DNA of 20,612 bases from Methylohalomonas sp964522485. GTDB lineage: Bacteria > Pseudomonadota > Gammaproteobacteria > Methylohalomonadales > Methylohalomonadaceae. Of the stretch, positions 7,162 to 15,642 are shown in pieces (position 1 is the first letter of the stretch; each line of letters opens with the position of its first letter). The stretch lies in the NCBI GenBank assembly GCA_964522485.1, contig CAZFUS010000043.1, positions 1 through 20,612 of the forward strand. The letters are read 5' to 3'. Made by a program: the position numbers and the translations under genes. The notes under the pieces are model-generated. The model was not told the origin of the DNA and made no database searches. It worked only from the letters and a program-made list of their open reading frames with translations.

Positions 7162-8385
7162 ATGTTGAGAGTCAGGCAGGCTAGCGGTGTTGTACTCGGT
7201 TTGTTGCTCGGCAGTTACGGCATGCCGCTGACCGCCGAATCCTCCTGCATCGAGGCCGGATTGCCGGAAACCGCGCAACTCGTTGCCGGGCTGCAGGAAA
7301 CCCGTAAATTCGAAACGCCGATCAAACGCGTGGCAGTCGGCAATCCCGACATTGCCGATGTGGAATTGCTGGATGAGCAGCAATTGCTGCTGACCGCGAA
7401 GCAGGCCGGCATCACCAATTTGCAGGTCTGGACCGGCGGCTGTCCCGACAGTCCGCATGAAGTGACCCTGACGATCCGAGGTCCGGCGGCTGCGGCGGCG
7501 CAGGGTGGTGTTGCGCTTGATCGGGAAGCGCAGCTGCAGCCACAGGTCCAGACCGACATCAAGGTGGTCGAAGTCAGCCGGCAGAAATTGCGCGAGGTCG
7601 GCTCCAGTCTGTTCTTCCGCGAGGGCGCCTTCAATTTCGGTACCGGGGCGGCCGGCAACTTCAGCGGCGCGATCGGCAATCTGATGACCGGCAATGTGAT
7701 TGGTTCCGGCTTCAATATTCTGTTCGGCGGCGGCAGCCGCGACTTTCTGGCGGCACTGAGCGCCCTGGAAAACAGCGGTTTTGCCTACACACTGGCAGAG
7801 CCGAGCCTGGTGGCGCTAAGTGGTCAGAGCGCCAATTTTCTCGCCGGCGGCGAGTTTCCGGTGCCGGTACGCGGTGGCTTCGATAATTCCGTTACCATCG
7901 AATACAAGGAATTCGGGGTACGGCTGGCACTGACACCAACCGTGCTCGATAACGATCACATCATGCTCAAGGTGGCGCCGGAGGTCAGTGAACTTGATTT
8001 TTCCACCGGCATTGAATCGGGCGGGGTGACCGTTCCGTCGCTGCGGGTCCGCCGCACGGAGACCAGTGTTCAGCTGGCGGATGGTGAAAGTTTCGTCATC
8101 AGTGGCCTGATCAGTACCAACAACAGATCGGAAGTCGAGCGACTGCCCGGCCTGGGTGAGATTCCGGTCCTTGGCGCGTTTTTCCGATCATCGCAGCTGC
8201 AGAGTGACAACCGGGAATTACTCATGATCGTCACGCCACGGCTGGTCAAGCCGCTGCGTGCCGATGCCCGTACACCCGCTCTGCCCGGCGAGGACTTCAG
8301 GCATTACCAACCGGGCTTCCTGGAATTCTATCTGCATGAAGACGGCAGCTATGGACGCCGGGATGGCTTTGGTTTCTCCGACTGA
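7162..8385 (+). CDS. cpaC: Flp pilus secretin CpaC/RcpA
   Basis: A 407-residue outer-membrane secretin through which the Flp fibre exits. A signal peptide is followed by a small N-terminal domain (ETRKFETPIKRVAVGNPDIADV... LLTAKQAGITNLQVW) and, from about residue 125, the secretin domain: QVQTDIKVVEVSR, a glycine-rich segment (FNFGTGAAGNFSGAIGN), then EFGVRLALTPTV, ADGESFVISGLIS and the signature LPGLGEIPVLGAFFRS. An excellent GGGGAGGAGG site precedes ATG 7162. Length and domain order are typical of CpaC/RcpA. No separate pilotin or RcpB gene is seen next to it. Confidence 0.93.
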   Translation: MLRVRQASGVVLGLLLGSYGMPLTAESSCIEAGLPETAQLVAGLQETRKFETPIKRVAVGNPDIADVELLDEQQLLLTAKQAGITNLQVWTGGCPDSPHEVTLTIRGPAAAAAQGGVALDREAQLQPQVQTDIKVVEVSRQKLREVGSSLFFREGAFNFGTGAAGNFSGAIGNLMTGNVIGSGFNILFGGGSRDFLAALSALENSGFAYTLAEPSLVALSGQSANFLAGGEFPVPVRGGFDNSVTIEYKEFGVRLALTPTVLDNDHIMLKVAPEVSELDFSTGIESGGVTVPSLRVRRTETSVQLADGESFVISGLISTNNRSEVERLPGLGEIPVLGAFFRSSQLQSDNRELLMIVTPRLVKPLRADARTPALPGEDFRHYQPGFLEFYLHEDGSYGRRDGFGFSD

Positions 8386-8394
8386 AAACTGAAC

Positions 8395-9582
8395 ATGTCA
8401 CACAGAACTTACATCGCAGTTGTAGAAAGGGCTGAATACTACGAGTGGCTACGCGACGCTCTGGAATCATCCGCCGATATCGCCCGTCTGGATCGTTCCT
8501 CGCTGGAAGACGCGATCTCCCTGGTTCACATGACCGGTGCGACGCTGGCCTTTGTCGAGATCGGTGAAGGACCGGGTGTCTCCATTATTGAGAGTCTGCT
8601 GGCAGTGAAACCAGGCCTGACGATCATTGCGGTCGGCCCGGCCGGTAATGAACAGCATGTGCTTTCCGCCATGCGTGCGGGCGCGCGTGACTATATCAGT
8701 CCGAACCTGCGTACCAGTGAACTGGTGGGTATGGTGCGCAGACTGGAAGAGCGCATGAGCGCGATGCAGGCCGTGGAGGATGCCGACTACGATCTGCTGT
8801 CAGTCTTCAGCGCACGTGCGGATGTCGATACCAGCTTCATCGCACTGCACGCCGCGTTGTTGATACAGAAGCGTAATGAGACGACGCAGACTTTACTGCT
8901 GGATCTGGGTGTCTGTGGCGGTGACACCCTCAGCGCGCTCGGTATCGAGGGCCGCTATACGTTTGCGGATGCAGTCAGGAACGTGCGCCGTCTGGATGAG
9001 AATCTCATAGACAGCGCCTTTGCCAAACACTCCTCCGGTCTCGCCGTGCTCGCTCTGCCCGAGGATATTCAAGAGATCGATGAAATGAGCAGTGCCGAGG
9101 TGTTTCTCCTGCTGGGCACCCTGCAGCGGTATTTTGATCATATCGTGGTCAATCTCGGCGGGCTTGCACCTTCGGAATTTCTGCACCTGCTGCTCGGACG
9201 CAGTAAGCAGCAAATACTGGTCGTCGATCAATCGGTACCGGTCTGTCAGCGCAACCTGAGGATCTGCGCCAAGTTGCGCGAAGCCAGGGTGCTCAAGGAG
9301 GACGCTTATCTGGTTATCGACCGCTATCAGCCGAAAGTACCGCCCAATGCCGCCGATCTGGCCGAAAGCTTCGATCTGGCGCTGGGCGCCGCCTTACCCG
9401 ATAACGCCGAACAACGCCTGTTGGCGATGAATCTGGGTCGCAGTCTGCTTGAATTTGCGCCGGGTTCCGCCTTCGTTAAAAAGCTCAGCGCCCTGATCGA
9501 CAGCATTTATACGCCTCAGCGTCAGGCCGGTGGCTGGCGGACCCGGTTCGGCAGTCTATTCCAGCGTGCCCAGTCTCAATAA
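8395..9582 (+). CDS. tadZ: TadZ/CpaE-like localisation protein with degenerate nucleotide site
   Basis: A 395-residue protein starting 9 bases after the secretin stop. The N-terminal ~125 residues resemble an atypical receiver domain (...GPAGNEQHVLSAMRAGARDYISP), which the CpaE/TadZ family carries. The C-terminal part is a MinD/ParA-like domain: TLLLDLGVCGGDTLSALGI, TFADAVRNVRRLDENLIDSAF, LAVLALPEDIQ, and FDHIVVNLGG (Walker B region). Where an active ParA-type protein has KGGxGxTT, this one reads SARADVDTSFIAL (about 139-151), with no lysine. It therefore probably does not hydrolyse ATP, as is known for some TadZ proteins. Its likely role is placing the Tad machine at a cell pole. Confident in family, less so in biochemical state. 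Confidence 0.88.
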   Translation: MSHRTYIAVVERAEYYEWLRDALESSADIARLDRSSLEDAISLVHMTGATLAFVEIGEGPGVSIIESLLAVKPGLTIIAVGPAGNEQHVLSAMRAGARDYISPNLRTSELVGMVRRLEERMSAMQAVEDADYDLLSVFSARADVDTSFIALHAALLIQKRNETTQTLLLDLGVCGGDTLSALGIEGRYTFADAVRNVRRLDENLIDSAFAKHSSGLAVLALPEDIQEIDEMSSAEVFLLLGTLQRYFDHIVVNLGGLAPSEFLHLLLGRSKQQILVVDQSVPVCQRNLRICAKLREARVLKEDAYLVIDRYQPKVPPNAADLAESFDLALGAALPDNAEQRLLAMNLGRSLLEFAPGSAFVKKLSALIDSIYTPQRQAGGWRTRFGSLFQRAQSQ

Positions 9583-9597
9583 CGGAGCCGGATAACC

Positions 9598-10878
9598 ATG
9601 AAGATAAGCCGCGTAGCCGATCGCTTTAACTTTCGTGAACACCAGGATGATCATGGCCTGAAGTTCAGGATGCATCGCTATCTGATTGACTGCATCGAGG
9701 CTGATCAGGCCAATGTTATCGCCTGGACCCAGAGCAAGGCACTGGATTATGTCCATAACCGCATCGTCAAGTATGCAGCCAGCAATGATCTGGCTGTCTC
9801 CAGCTATGATCTAGAACGCCTGGCTGAGGAGCTGGTTGATGAACTCACCGGCTACGGACCCCTGCAGAGTCTGCTCGCCGATGAAAACATAACCGAGGTG
9901 CTGGTCAACGGTCCGAATCATATTGTCGTGGAGGAGAACGGCCGCCTGCACAAGACCGAGCAGCGCTTTATCGACGATGATCACGTGCTGCGGGTGGTAC
10001 ACCGCATGCTGGCGCTGGTCGGCCGCCGTCTGGATGAATCCTCTCCCATGGTCGACACGCGACTGCCCGACGGCAGTCGCGTCAATGCGGTGATCCCGCC
10101 GCTGGCGCTGGATGGTCCCTGCATCTCGATCCGCAAATTCCGCAAGGACATGCTCGACAGCCGTGATCTGCTGGTCGGCCGCAGCCTTAATGAAGGCATG
10201 CTCGACTTGCTGAAGCTGGCCGTGTCGCGTCATTGCAATATTCTCATCACCGGGGGCACCGGGACCGGTAAAACGACTTTCCTGAACATGCTGAGTCGTC
10301 TGATCGACAGCAGCGAACGCATTGTAACGATCGAGGATACTGCCGAATTGCAACTCGGCCATGATCATGTCGTGCGTCTGGAAACGCGGCCGCCGAATGC
10401 AGAAGGAGCCGGTGAAGTCACCGCCCGCGAACTGATGCGCAACGTACTGCGCATGCGGCCCGACCGGATCATTCTTGGCGAGGTGCGCAGTGTCGAAGTG
10501 CTCGACCTGCTGCAGGCGATGAACAGCGGCCATGACGGATCGATGAGTACCCTGCATGCCAATTCGGCGGACGACAGTCTGTTACGGCTGGAAATGCTGA
10601 TCGGTCTGTCCGGTCACCGCATGTCGGAGCTCACGACACGGCAGATGCTGACCTCCGCGGTCGATCTGATCGTGCATCTGGAACGTCTGCGTGACGGCCG
10701 GCGTCTTGTCGCCGACATCCGTGAACTGCTGTCGGTCCGCGATGGCGCCTATGTGACGTCGTCGCTGTTTCACTACAACTTTGAAACCGACGCCTTTGAA
10801 GCCGGAGAGCAGCCGTATGGCTGGAAACTCGGTGGCCGCAGGTATGATGGCCAGTCCAGATTGAAGCAGGCGGGTTGA
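9598..10878 (+). CDS. tadA: Flp pilus assembly ATPase TadA/CpaF
   Basis: A 426-residue secretion ATPase that powers pilus extension (and in some bacteria retraction). All key motifs are visible: N-terminal domain with LTGYGPLQSLLADENITEV, Walker A GGTGTGKT (219-226), Asp box RIVTIEDTAEL (241-251), Walker B RPDRIILGEVR (287-297) and His box GHDGSMSTLHAN (311-322). A GGAG site lies upstream of ATG 9598, 15 bases after the tadZ stop. Length and motifs are normal for the family, and it should be catalytically active. Confidence 0.96.
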   Translation: MKISRVADRFNFREHQDDHGLKFRMHRYLIDCIEADQANVIAWTQSKALDYVHNRIVKYAASNDLAVSSYDLERLAEELVDELTGYGPLQSLLADENITEVLVNGPNHIVVEENGRLHKTEQRFIDDDHVLRVVHRMLALVGRRLDESSPMVDTRLPDGSRVNAVIPPLALDGPCISIRKFRKDMLDSRDLLVGRSLNEGMLDLLKLAVSRHCNILITGGTGTGKTTFLNMLSRLIDSSERIVTIEDTAELQLGHDHVVRLETRPPNAEGAGEVTARELMRNVLRMRPDRIILGEVRSVEVLDLLQAMNSGHDGSMSTLHANSADDSLLRLEMLIGLSGHRMSELTTRQMLTSAVDLIVHLERLRDGRRLVADIRELLSVRDGAYVTSSLFHYNFETDAFEAGEQPYGWKLGGRRYDGQSRLKQAG

Positions 10879-10913
10879 TGCTTTTGTCTGTTTGATAACC
10901 GTGCGGAAATGAC

Positions 10914-11807
10914 ATGCAGACTACCCTGCCAATATTGATCTCACTACTGCTCGCCGGTGCCGGCCTGTTGTTTACCGTCGTTGCCCGCGGTAATCAATAT
11001 CGTGATCACGTCATGGGGCGCCTACATGGTCTTGAATCCCGGGAAAGCGGCTTGACCCGCCATTTCCATAAAATCGGGTTATGGAAAGTGCTGCAGCGGC
11101 GAGCCGGGCTGGAACCGCGGCTGGCAACGGGTGTGGCCGTCCTGTCGGGGTTTGTGTTCAGCGCTCTGGTCGGCCTGCTGATGGGTGGCGCCGTCGGTCT
11201 GTTGATCGGCTTGATGACTGCAATCGCAGGCCTGGCGATCCTGGGATATGCCGCCGTTCAGCGCCACCATGCCCGGTTGCTGGCTGAGCTGCCCTCTTTT
11301 ATTGATCAGCTTATCCGTTCGCTGAAAACCGGTAACAACCTTGCCGGGGCTTTCAGGGAGGGTACCAATGAATTGCACGGTCCGCTCGGCGTTGTTATGC
11401 GCCAGACTGTACGCTACATGGATCTCGGCTTCGATGTGGGTGAGGCCCTGACGGAAGTGGCGCGCATCCAGCGGCTGCGGGAACTGAGCATCATGGCGCT
11501 TGCCGTCAGGGTCAACGCACACTACGGCGGCAGTGCCGTCGACATACTCCGGAACCTGATCGAGCTCGTGCATCGCCGTGAACGTCTGCTCCGCCAATTA
11601 CGGGCGCTGACCAGTGAAACGCGTTTTAGCGCTATTGTTCTGGCCGCTATGCCGATATTGATCGGTGGTTATATGGTGGCAGTCAACCCGGACTATATCC
11701 TGACACTATGGGAGCACGCGCGCGGTCGCTGGATCATGCTGGGTGCTCTGCTGTGGCAGGCAATCGGGATGTTATTGCTGTGGCGTATGGTACGGAGTAT
11801 CGCTTGA
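10914..11807 (+). CDS. tadB: Inner-membrane platform protein TadB
   Basis: A 297-residue protein with N-terminal helix (LPILISLLLAGAGLLFTVV), two central helices (VAVLSGFVFSALVGLLMG, GLLIGLMTAIAGLAILGYAAV), a T2SSF (GspF-like) domain with FIDQLIRSLKTGNNLAGAF...DLGFDVGEALTEVA, and C-terminal helices. It partners with TadC to form the platform on which TadA acts. The stop codon shares one base with the tadC start (TGATG), so the two are translationally coupled. Confidence 0.92.
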   Translation: MQTTLPILISLLLAGAGLLFTVVARGNQYRDHVMGRLHGLESRESGLTRHFHKIGLWKVLQRRAGLEPRLATGVAVLSGFVFSALVGLLMGGAVGLLIGLMTAIAGLAILGYAAVQRHHARLLAELPSFIDQLIRSLKTGNNLAGAFREGTNELHGPLGVVMRQTVRYMDLGFDVGEALTEVARIQRLRELSIMALAVRVNAHYGGSAVDILRNLIELVHRRERLLRQLRALTSETRFSAIVLAAMPILIGGYMVAVNPDYILTLWEHARGRWIMLGALLWQAIGMLLLWRMVRSIA

Positions 11808-12745
11808 TGACTCCCGCGTTTTTCATTCTGATCTCGCTGGTGGCTGTGCTGCTCGCAAGCGTCATTTCTCTGTTACAGATCAGCACCTGGAGACGTCAGC
11901 GCGAACTGGTGGCACACAAGCTTGAGCGTGCATTCCATGGCCCTGTGCAGGATGCGACCGCCGCGGTCGACGAGCCCGAACAGGGACGACAGAGCAATGC
12001 CTACTGGTCAATAGTTGCCAACCTGCCCATGGCGGCAGAGATTAAACGTTCATTGCGGGAGGCAGGTTTTGCCGGTGTGCAGCCGCAGTTGATCTTTGCC
12101 TTTATCAATCTGGCATTGCCCGCCGGTGTCCTGCTCGTGTGTCTGGTATTGCTGGGCCTGGCCGGACTCGAATTCACCCATCTGCTCATCACAATTGCTG
12201 CCGTGATTCTGACCGCTCTGCTGCCGCGCTGGGTGCTGCGCTGGCTCGCCACCCGTCGCCGGCGGGCCCTGTCGGCGGAAATACCGGTGGTCATCCAGCT
12301 GTTGATAATGCTGATGGATGCCGGACTTTCCATTGAACATGCTCTGCGGATCCTGCGTACCGAGTCTGCAGAGGATAAAGACTCCCCGCTGCTGCCGGAA
12401 TTTGCCCGCGAGCTGCGGATCCTGCTTAACAGAGTGGATGCCGGCGGCAGCCTCGCTCATGAGCTGGGCGTGATATCGAATGCACTCGGTGTGCAGGAGT
12501 TATCCGATCTGGCGGCGGTATTGCGACAGGTGTTACGACGCGGCGGAGATATACGCCAGAGTCTGGCCAATCTGGCAGAGCTTATTGAGGATCGTCGTTA
12601 TACCCGCATGCAGGAACGGGCTGGTGTCATCGCTGGCAAGATGAGCGCGGTGATGATCCTGTTCATGTTTCCTGCACTGGTGCTGTTTCTCGCGGGCCCC
12701 GGCTTTCTGGCCATTGTGGAGGGATTGAGTAATGCTTCGAGTTGA
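11807..12745 (+). CDS. tadC: Inner-membrane platform protein TadC
   Basis: Start chosen at ATG 11807, which overlaps the tadB stop by one base; a longer frame back to 11708 runs inside tadB and is not needed. The product (312 residues) has an N-terminal helix (FFILISLVAVLLASVISLL), two central helices (LIFAFINLALPAGVLLVCLVLLG and LLITIAAVILTALLP), a T2SSF domain (IPVVIQLLIMLMDAGLSIEHALRIL...GVQELSDLAAVLRQVLRRGGDI) and a C-terminal helix (MSAVMILFMFPALVLFLAGP). It is the second half of the TadB/TadC platform. Confidence 0.93.
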   Translation: MTPAFFILISLVAVLLASVISLLQISTWRRQRELVAHKLERAFHGPVQDATAAVDEPEQGRQSNAYWSIVANLPMAAEIKRSLREAGFAGVQPQLIFAFINLALPAGVLLVCLVLLGLAGLEFTHLLITIAAVILTALLPRWVLRWLATRRRRALSAEIPVVIQLLIMLMDAGLSIEHALRILRTESAEDKDSPLLPEFARELRILLNRVDAGGSLAHELGVISNALGVQELSDLAAVLRQVLRRGGDIRQSLANLAELIEDRRYTRMQERAGVIAGKMSAVMILFMFPALVLFLAGPGFLAIVEGLSNASS

Positions 12746-13502
12746 TATCCTGGGTCTTGTTTGTGCCTGCGGACTGCTGGCGGCCTGTGAAACGATGATG
12801 TCATCACCGCCAGCGGTTGCCAGCGATGTTCGCCAGCCCGCGGACCTTGCCCATTGTGATGTCAATACCGGCCCTGACCGCATGATGGAAACCGATATGG
12901 TGGTCAACCTCATCGATCAGGATCGCTTTCATGCGGCACTGGCACGACTGGATGCGCTGCCACAGGAAACAGCCTATACACGCTATCTGCGTGCACACGC
13001 CCTGCGTCAGCTTAACAGAAACGATGAGGCCGAGACGCTGTTCAGGGAATTACTGCCGAGCTGCATGGAAGGCTATGCACGTCACGGCCTGGGTTTGCTG
13101 GCAGCACAGGGCGGTGCCATCGCTACTGCCCGTGAACAGCTGGCCGGGGCGAGACAACGACTGCCACTGGACCCGCGCGTGCGCAACGATTATGGCTATG
13201 TACTGTTGCTGGCCGAAGAACCGGCGCAGGCCTATTCGGAATTCATGACGGCGCTGGAATTGAACACGAAAGCACGACAGCCCAAATTTAACACCTTGCT
13301 GACATTGCTGTTGCTTGAGCGTGAGGATCAGGCGAGGCATTTCGCCGAGCGTATGGAATTGTCACAAGATGATGTTGAACAGGCCGTGCAGGAAGCGCGG
13401 CGAATAAATCGCGGCTGGTTACGCTCCACTCAGTCGTCCACGAGTGAAGCAGTCAATGGGAAAGATGTCCGGGATCCGGCGCTGGAAGATGAAGCCGTGT
13501 GA
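12732..13502 (+). CDS. tadD: TadD lipoprotein with TPR repeats
   Basis: Overlaps the tadC end by 14 bases and uses a GGAGGGA site (12722-12728 region) inside tadC. The N-terminus (LVCACGLLAAC) is a lipobox with LAAC cleavage. The mature part is TPR-like helical: ARLDALPQETAYTRYLRAHALRQLNRNDEAETLFRELL, then YARHGLGLLAAQGG, DPRVRNDYGYVLLLAEEPAQAYSEFMTALELN. TadD is an outer-membrane lipoprotein that assists secretin assembly. Length (256 residues) is normal. Confidence 0.9.
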   Translation: MLRVDILGLVCACGLLAACETMMSSPPAVASDVRQPADLAHCDVNTGPDRMMETDMVVNLIDQDRFHAALARLDALPQETAYTRYLRAHALRQLNRNDEAETLFRELLPSCMEGYARHGLGLLAAQGGAIATAREQLAGARQRLPLDPRVRNDYGYVLLLAEEPAQAYSEFMTALELNTKARQPKFNTLLTLLLLEREDQARHFAERMELSQDDVEQAVQEARRINRGWLRSTQSSTSEAVNGKDVRDPALEDEAV

Positions 13503-13527
13503 TGTGATGCAAGAGGGAGGGCAGGTT

Positions 13528-13818
13528 ATGAAATGTTATTCTGTTGTTATCGTCCTGTCGCTGCTGGCGAGCATGATCGCGCCGCTGCACGCCGTCGATA
13601 CGCGGCCAGCCGGACCGGTGCCGGATACGCCGGTCAAGGCGGAAGTAGGCAGCCGTGACTGGCTTGATTTGCAACGCCAGGGTGAGCAGGCTTCCGCTAC
13701 GCACCAGCAGCTTCCACCTGCGGTTCAGGACCGGATTTACCAGCGTTATCTGGACAGCTTTGAATTCCCGATTCCGGAAAACTTCTACAGTCGGGATCGG
13801 TTCGTGGAAGGCCGGTGA
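13528..13818 (+). CDS. DUF3613 family periplasmic protein of Tad loci
   Basis: ATG 13528 follows GAGGGAGG (13513-13520); an upstream ATG at 13444 would run inside tadD and lacks a site. The 96-residue product has a signal peptide (MKCYSVVIVLSLLASMIAPLHA) and a short conserved region, SRDWLDLQRQGEQAS...LPPAVQDRIYQRYLDSFEFPIPENF, that I recognise as the DUF3613 pattern found between tadD and tadG in many Proteobacteria. Its molecular role is unknown. The stop overlaps the GTG start of the next gene (GTGA). Confidence 0.8.
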   Translation: MKCYSVVIVLSLLASMIAPLHAVDTRPAGPVPDTPVKAEVGSRDWLDLQRQGEQASATHQQLPPAVQDRIYQRYLDSFEFPIPENFYSRDRFVEGR

Positions 13819-15599
13819 ATACGCCGCTACAGAGACGGGGTTCTTTCGGTGTCCGCAGTCCGCGGCGACAGCGGGGTGCGGTTGCTGTCATGACGTCGGT
13901 GTTTATTCTGTTTATTGTCTTGGGCTGCGCCGCGCTGGTCATCGATACCGGCCGGCTTTATCTGGAGCAGCGTTCGCTGCAACGCACCGCCGACGCCGTG
14001 GCACTGGATACTGCTCAGCAGAGTGGGCTTTGCGGCAGCGGCGCTGTTGATGACGCAACTGTCCTGGCGCAGGCTGCGGCGGTTCGCAACGGCTTTGAGG
14101 GTGAGTTCGGCGGGTCGGGCAATGAAGTCCTGCTGGGCCGGCTGGAGGATGCGGGTGGCCGCTGGCAGTTTTTCCCGGACGAGGACAACGCCGAGGCCGC
14201 GCATGTCCAAGTATCGAGAACCGTTCCCGCCAGCCTCATTCTGGGTGGTCTGTTCGGACAAGAGGTAACACTGAGTAAACAGGCAACCGCCCGGCGTATA
14301 CCCCGGGCCACTATCGGTGTCGGCTCAGGATTGCTCAGTGTCGATAGTACGGAATCGCCGCTGCTGGATGCACTGCTTGGTGGTTTGCTTGGTTCTGATG
14401 TGTCGCTGGACGCGGTTTCCTATGAAGGTCTGGCGGCAGCCCGTATCAGCCTGGCTGATCTGCTCGAGGCTGATAGTACGGCCGGCAGCATTAACGAGTT
14501 GCTGAATAGTGATATCACGCTTCTCGGCGCGCTGGAACTGTTTGCAGAGGCGGCCAGTCAGGCCAATGTAGCCAGCGCCGATTTGAACGGCTTACTGGGA
14601 GCGAGCGGCGAAATCCGCGATGTGACCCTGAGGCTCGCCGACATACTGAATGTTGCATCACCGACTCCGGCATCCGGCCTGCAGGCCGATATCGGATTGC
14701 TGGATCTGATCAGTGCGACTGCCTTGTTGGCGAATCAGCATAATGCGGTGACAGTGCCGCTGGGTATCGGACTGGAAGTGGGCGGTCTGACCAATGTAGC
14801 CGCGGAACTGGAACTGTTTGTCGTTGAGCCGCCGCAATTCGCCATAGGGCCGCCAGGCAGGGATCAAAATGGAAACTGGCGTACGGAAGCCCATACTGCC
14901 CAGATTCGTGCCAATCTCGATGTACAAACCAGTCTGGATCTGCTCGGTCTGGTCAATGCCGAGGTACTGCTGGGCGTTGCCCTGCAGAGCGCGAGTGGTG
15001 CAGCGTGGCTAAAATCCATTCACTGTTCAACCTATGCCCAACAGGCGTTCGATCCGACCGTTATCGGAGCGCAGACGGGGCTGGCAAGCCTGAGTCTGGG
15101 ACGTTTTGTCGATCCTGCCAGCAACGATAGTACAGTCGATAATTCACAGATCGATGTCACCGTGCTGGGTGGTCTGGCTGTGTCCGTTACTGCCGAACTC
15201 GACGTAGCAGAGGGTAATGATCGTGTTGAACTAGCCGCCTCTGCAGTGAATGACCTGGCATTTTCAGGTCAGCTTGCCGATCTGCCGCAGACAAAGAATA
15301 TATCGAATGAAGATCCGGCCGCCGCACTGGGTCAGGGTCTGGCGGATCTGGCGGCCAACATGGAGGTGGAAGTTGATGCGGAAGTAGTCGGTTTCGATCC
15401 TCTGGGCCTGCTATCGGCGCTTGTCAACACACTGCTGAATAACCTTCCGGACGCATTGCTGAATCAACTGCTGCGGCCGCTGCTGACGGGACTCGATGCG
15501 CTGTTGGTACCGATTCTGAACTCACTGGGTATCAGTGTGGCGACCGCCGATGTGATGCTGGTCGATGTTGAAATGGGGCCGGTGGAACTGGTGCGTTAA
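13815..15599 (+). CDS. tadG: TadG-like membrane-anchored protein
   Basis: A 594-residue protein starting at GTG 13815, overlapping the preceding stop. The N-terminus has basic residues then GAVAVMTSVFILFIVLGCAALVIDTGRLYLEQRSLQRTADAVALDTA, the TadE/TadG-type helix and juxtamembrane region (residues 21-65). About 500 residues of periplasmic sequence follow, rich in Leu, Ala and Asp, with loosely repeated LLxALLxxLL-type segments (LLDALLGGLL, ADLLEAD, INELLNSD, LNGLL) and a C-terminal amphipathic region (LVNTLLNNLPDALLNQLLRPLL). No von Willebrand A metal motif (DxSxS) is seen, unlike the TadG of some pathogens. It is likely a minor component anchoring the machine or fibre. Confidence 0.85.
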   Translation: MNTPLQRRGSFGVRSPRRQRGAVAVMTSVFILFIVLGCAALVIDTGRLYLEQRSLQRTADAVALDTAQQSGLCGSGAVDDATVLAQAAAVRNGFEGEFGGSGNEVLLGRLEDAGGRWQFFPDEDNAEAAHVQVSRTVPASLILGGLFGQEVTLSKQATARRIPRATIGVGSGLLSVDSTESPLLDALLGGLLGSDVSLDAVSYEGLAAARISLADLLEADSTAGSINELLNSDITLLGALELFAEAASQANVASADLNGLLGASGEIRDVTLRLADILNVASPTPASGLQADIGLLDLISATALLANQHNAVTVPLGIGLEVGGLTNVAAELELFVVEPPQFAIGPPGRDQNGNWRTEAHTAQIRANLDVQTSLDLLGLVNAEVLLGVALQSASGAAWLKSIHCSTYAQQAFDPTVIGAQTGLASLSLGRFVDPASNDSTVDNSQIDVTVLGGLAVSVTAELDVAEGNDRVELAASAVNDLAFSGQLADLPQTKNISNEDPAAALGQGLADLAANMEVEVDAEVVGFDPLGLLSALVNTLLNNLPDALLNQLLRPLLTGLDALLVPILNSLGISVATADVMLVDVEMGPVELVR

Positions 15600-15642
15600 C
15601 CTGTCTCTAGCCCGGTCAATTTCTGCGGTACAGGTACGAATC

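Noticed and set aside
11708..11806. Upstream extension of tadC inside tadB
   Set aside because: The extension is the shadow of the tadB C-terminus; ATG 11807 overlapping the tadB stop gives a normal TadC N-terminus.
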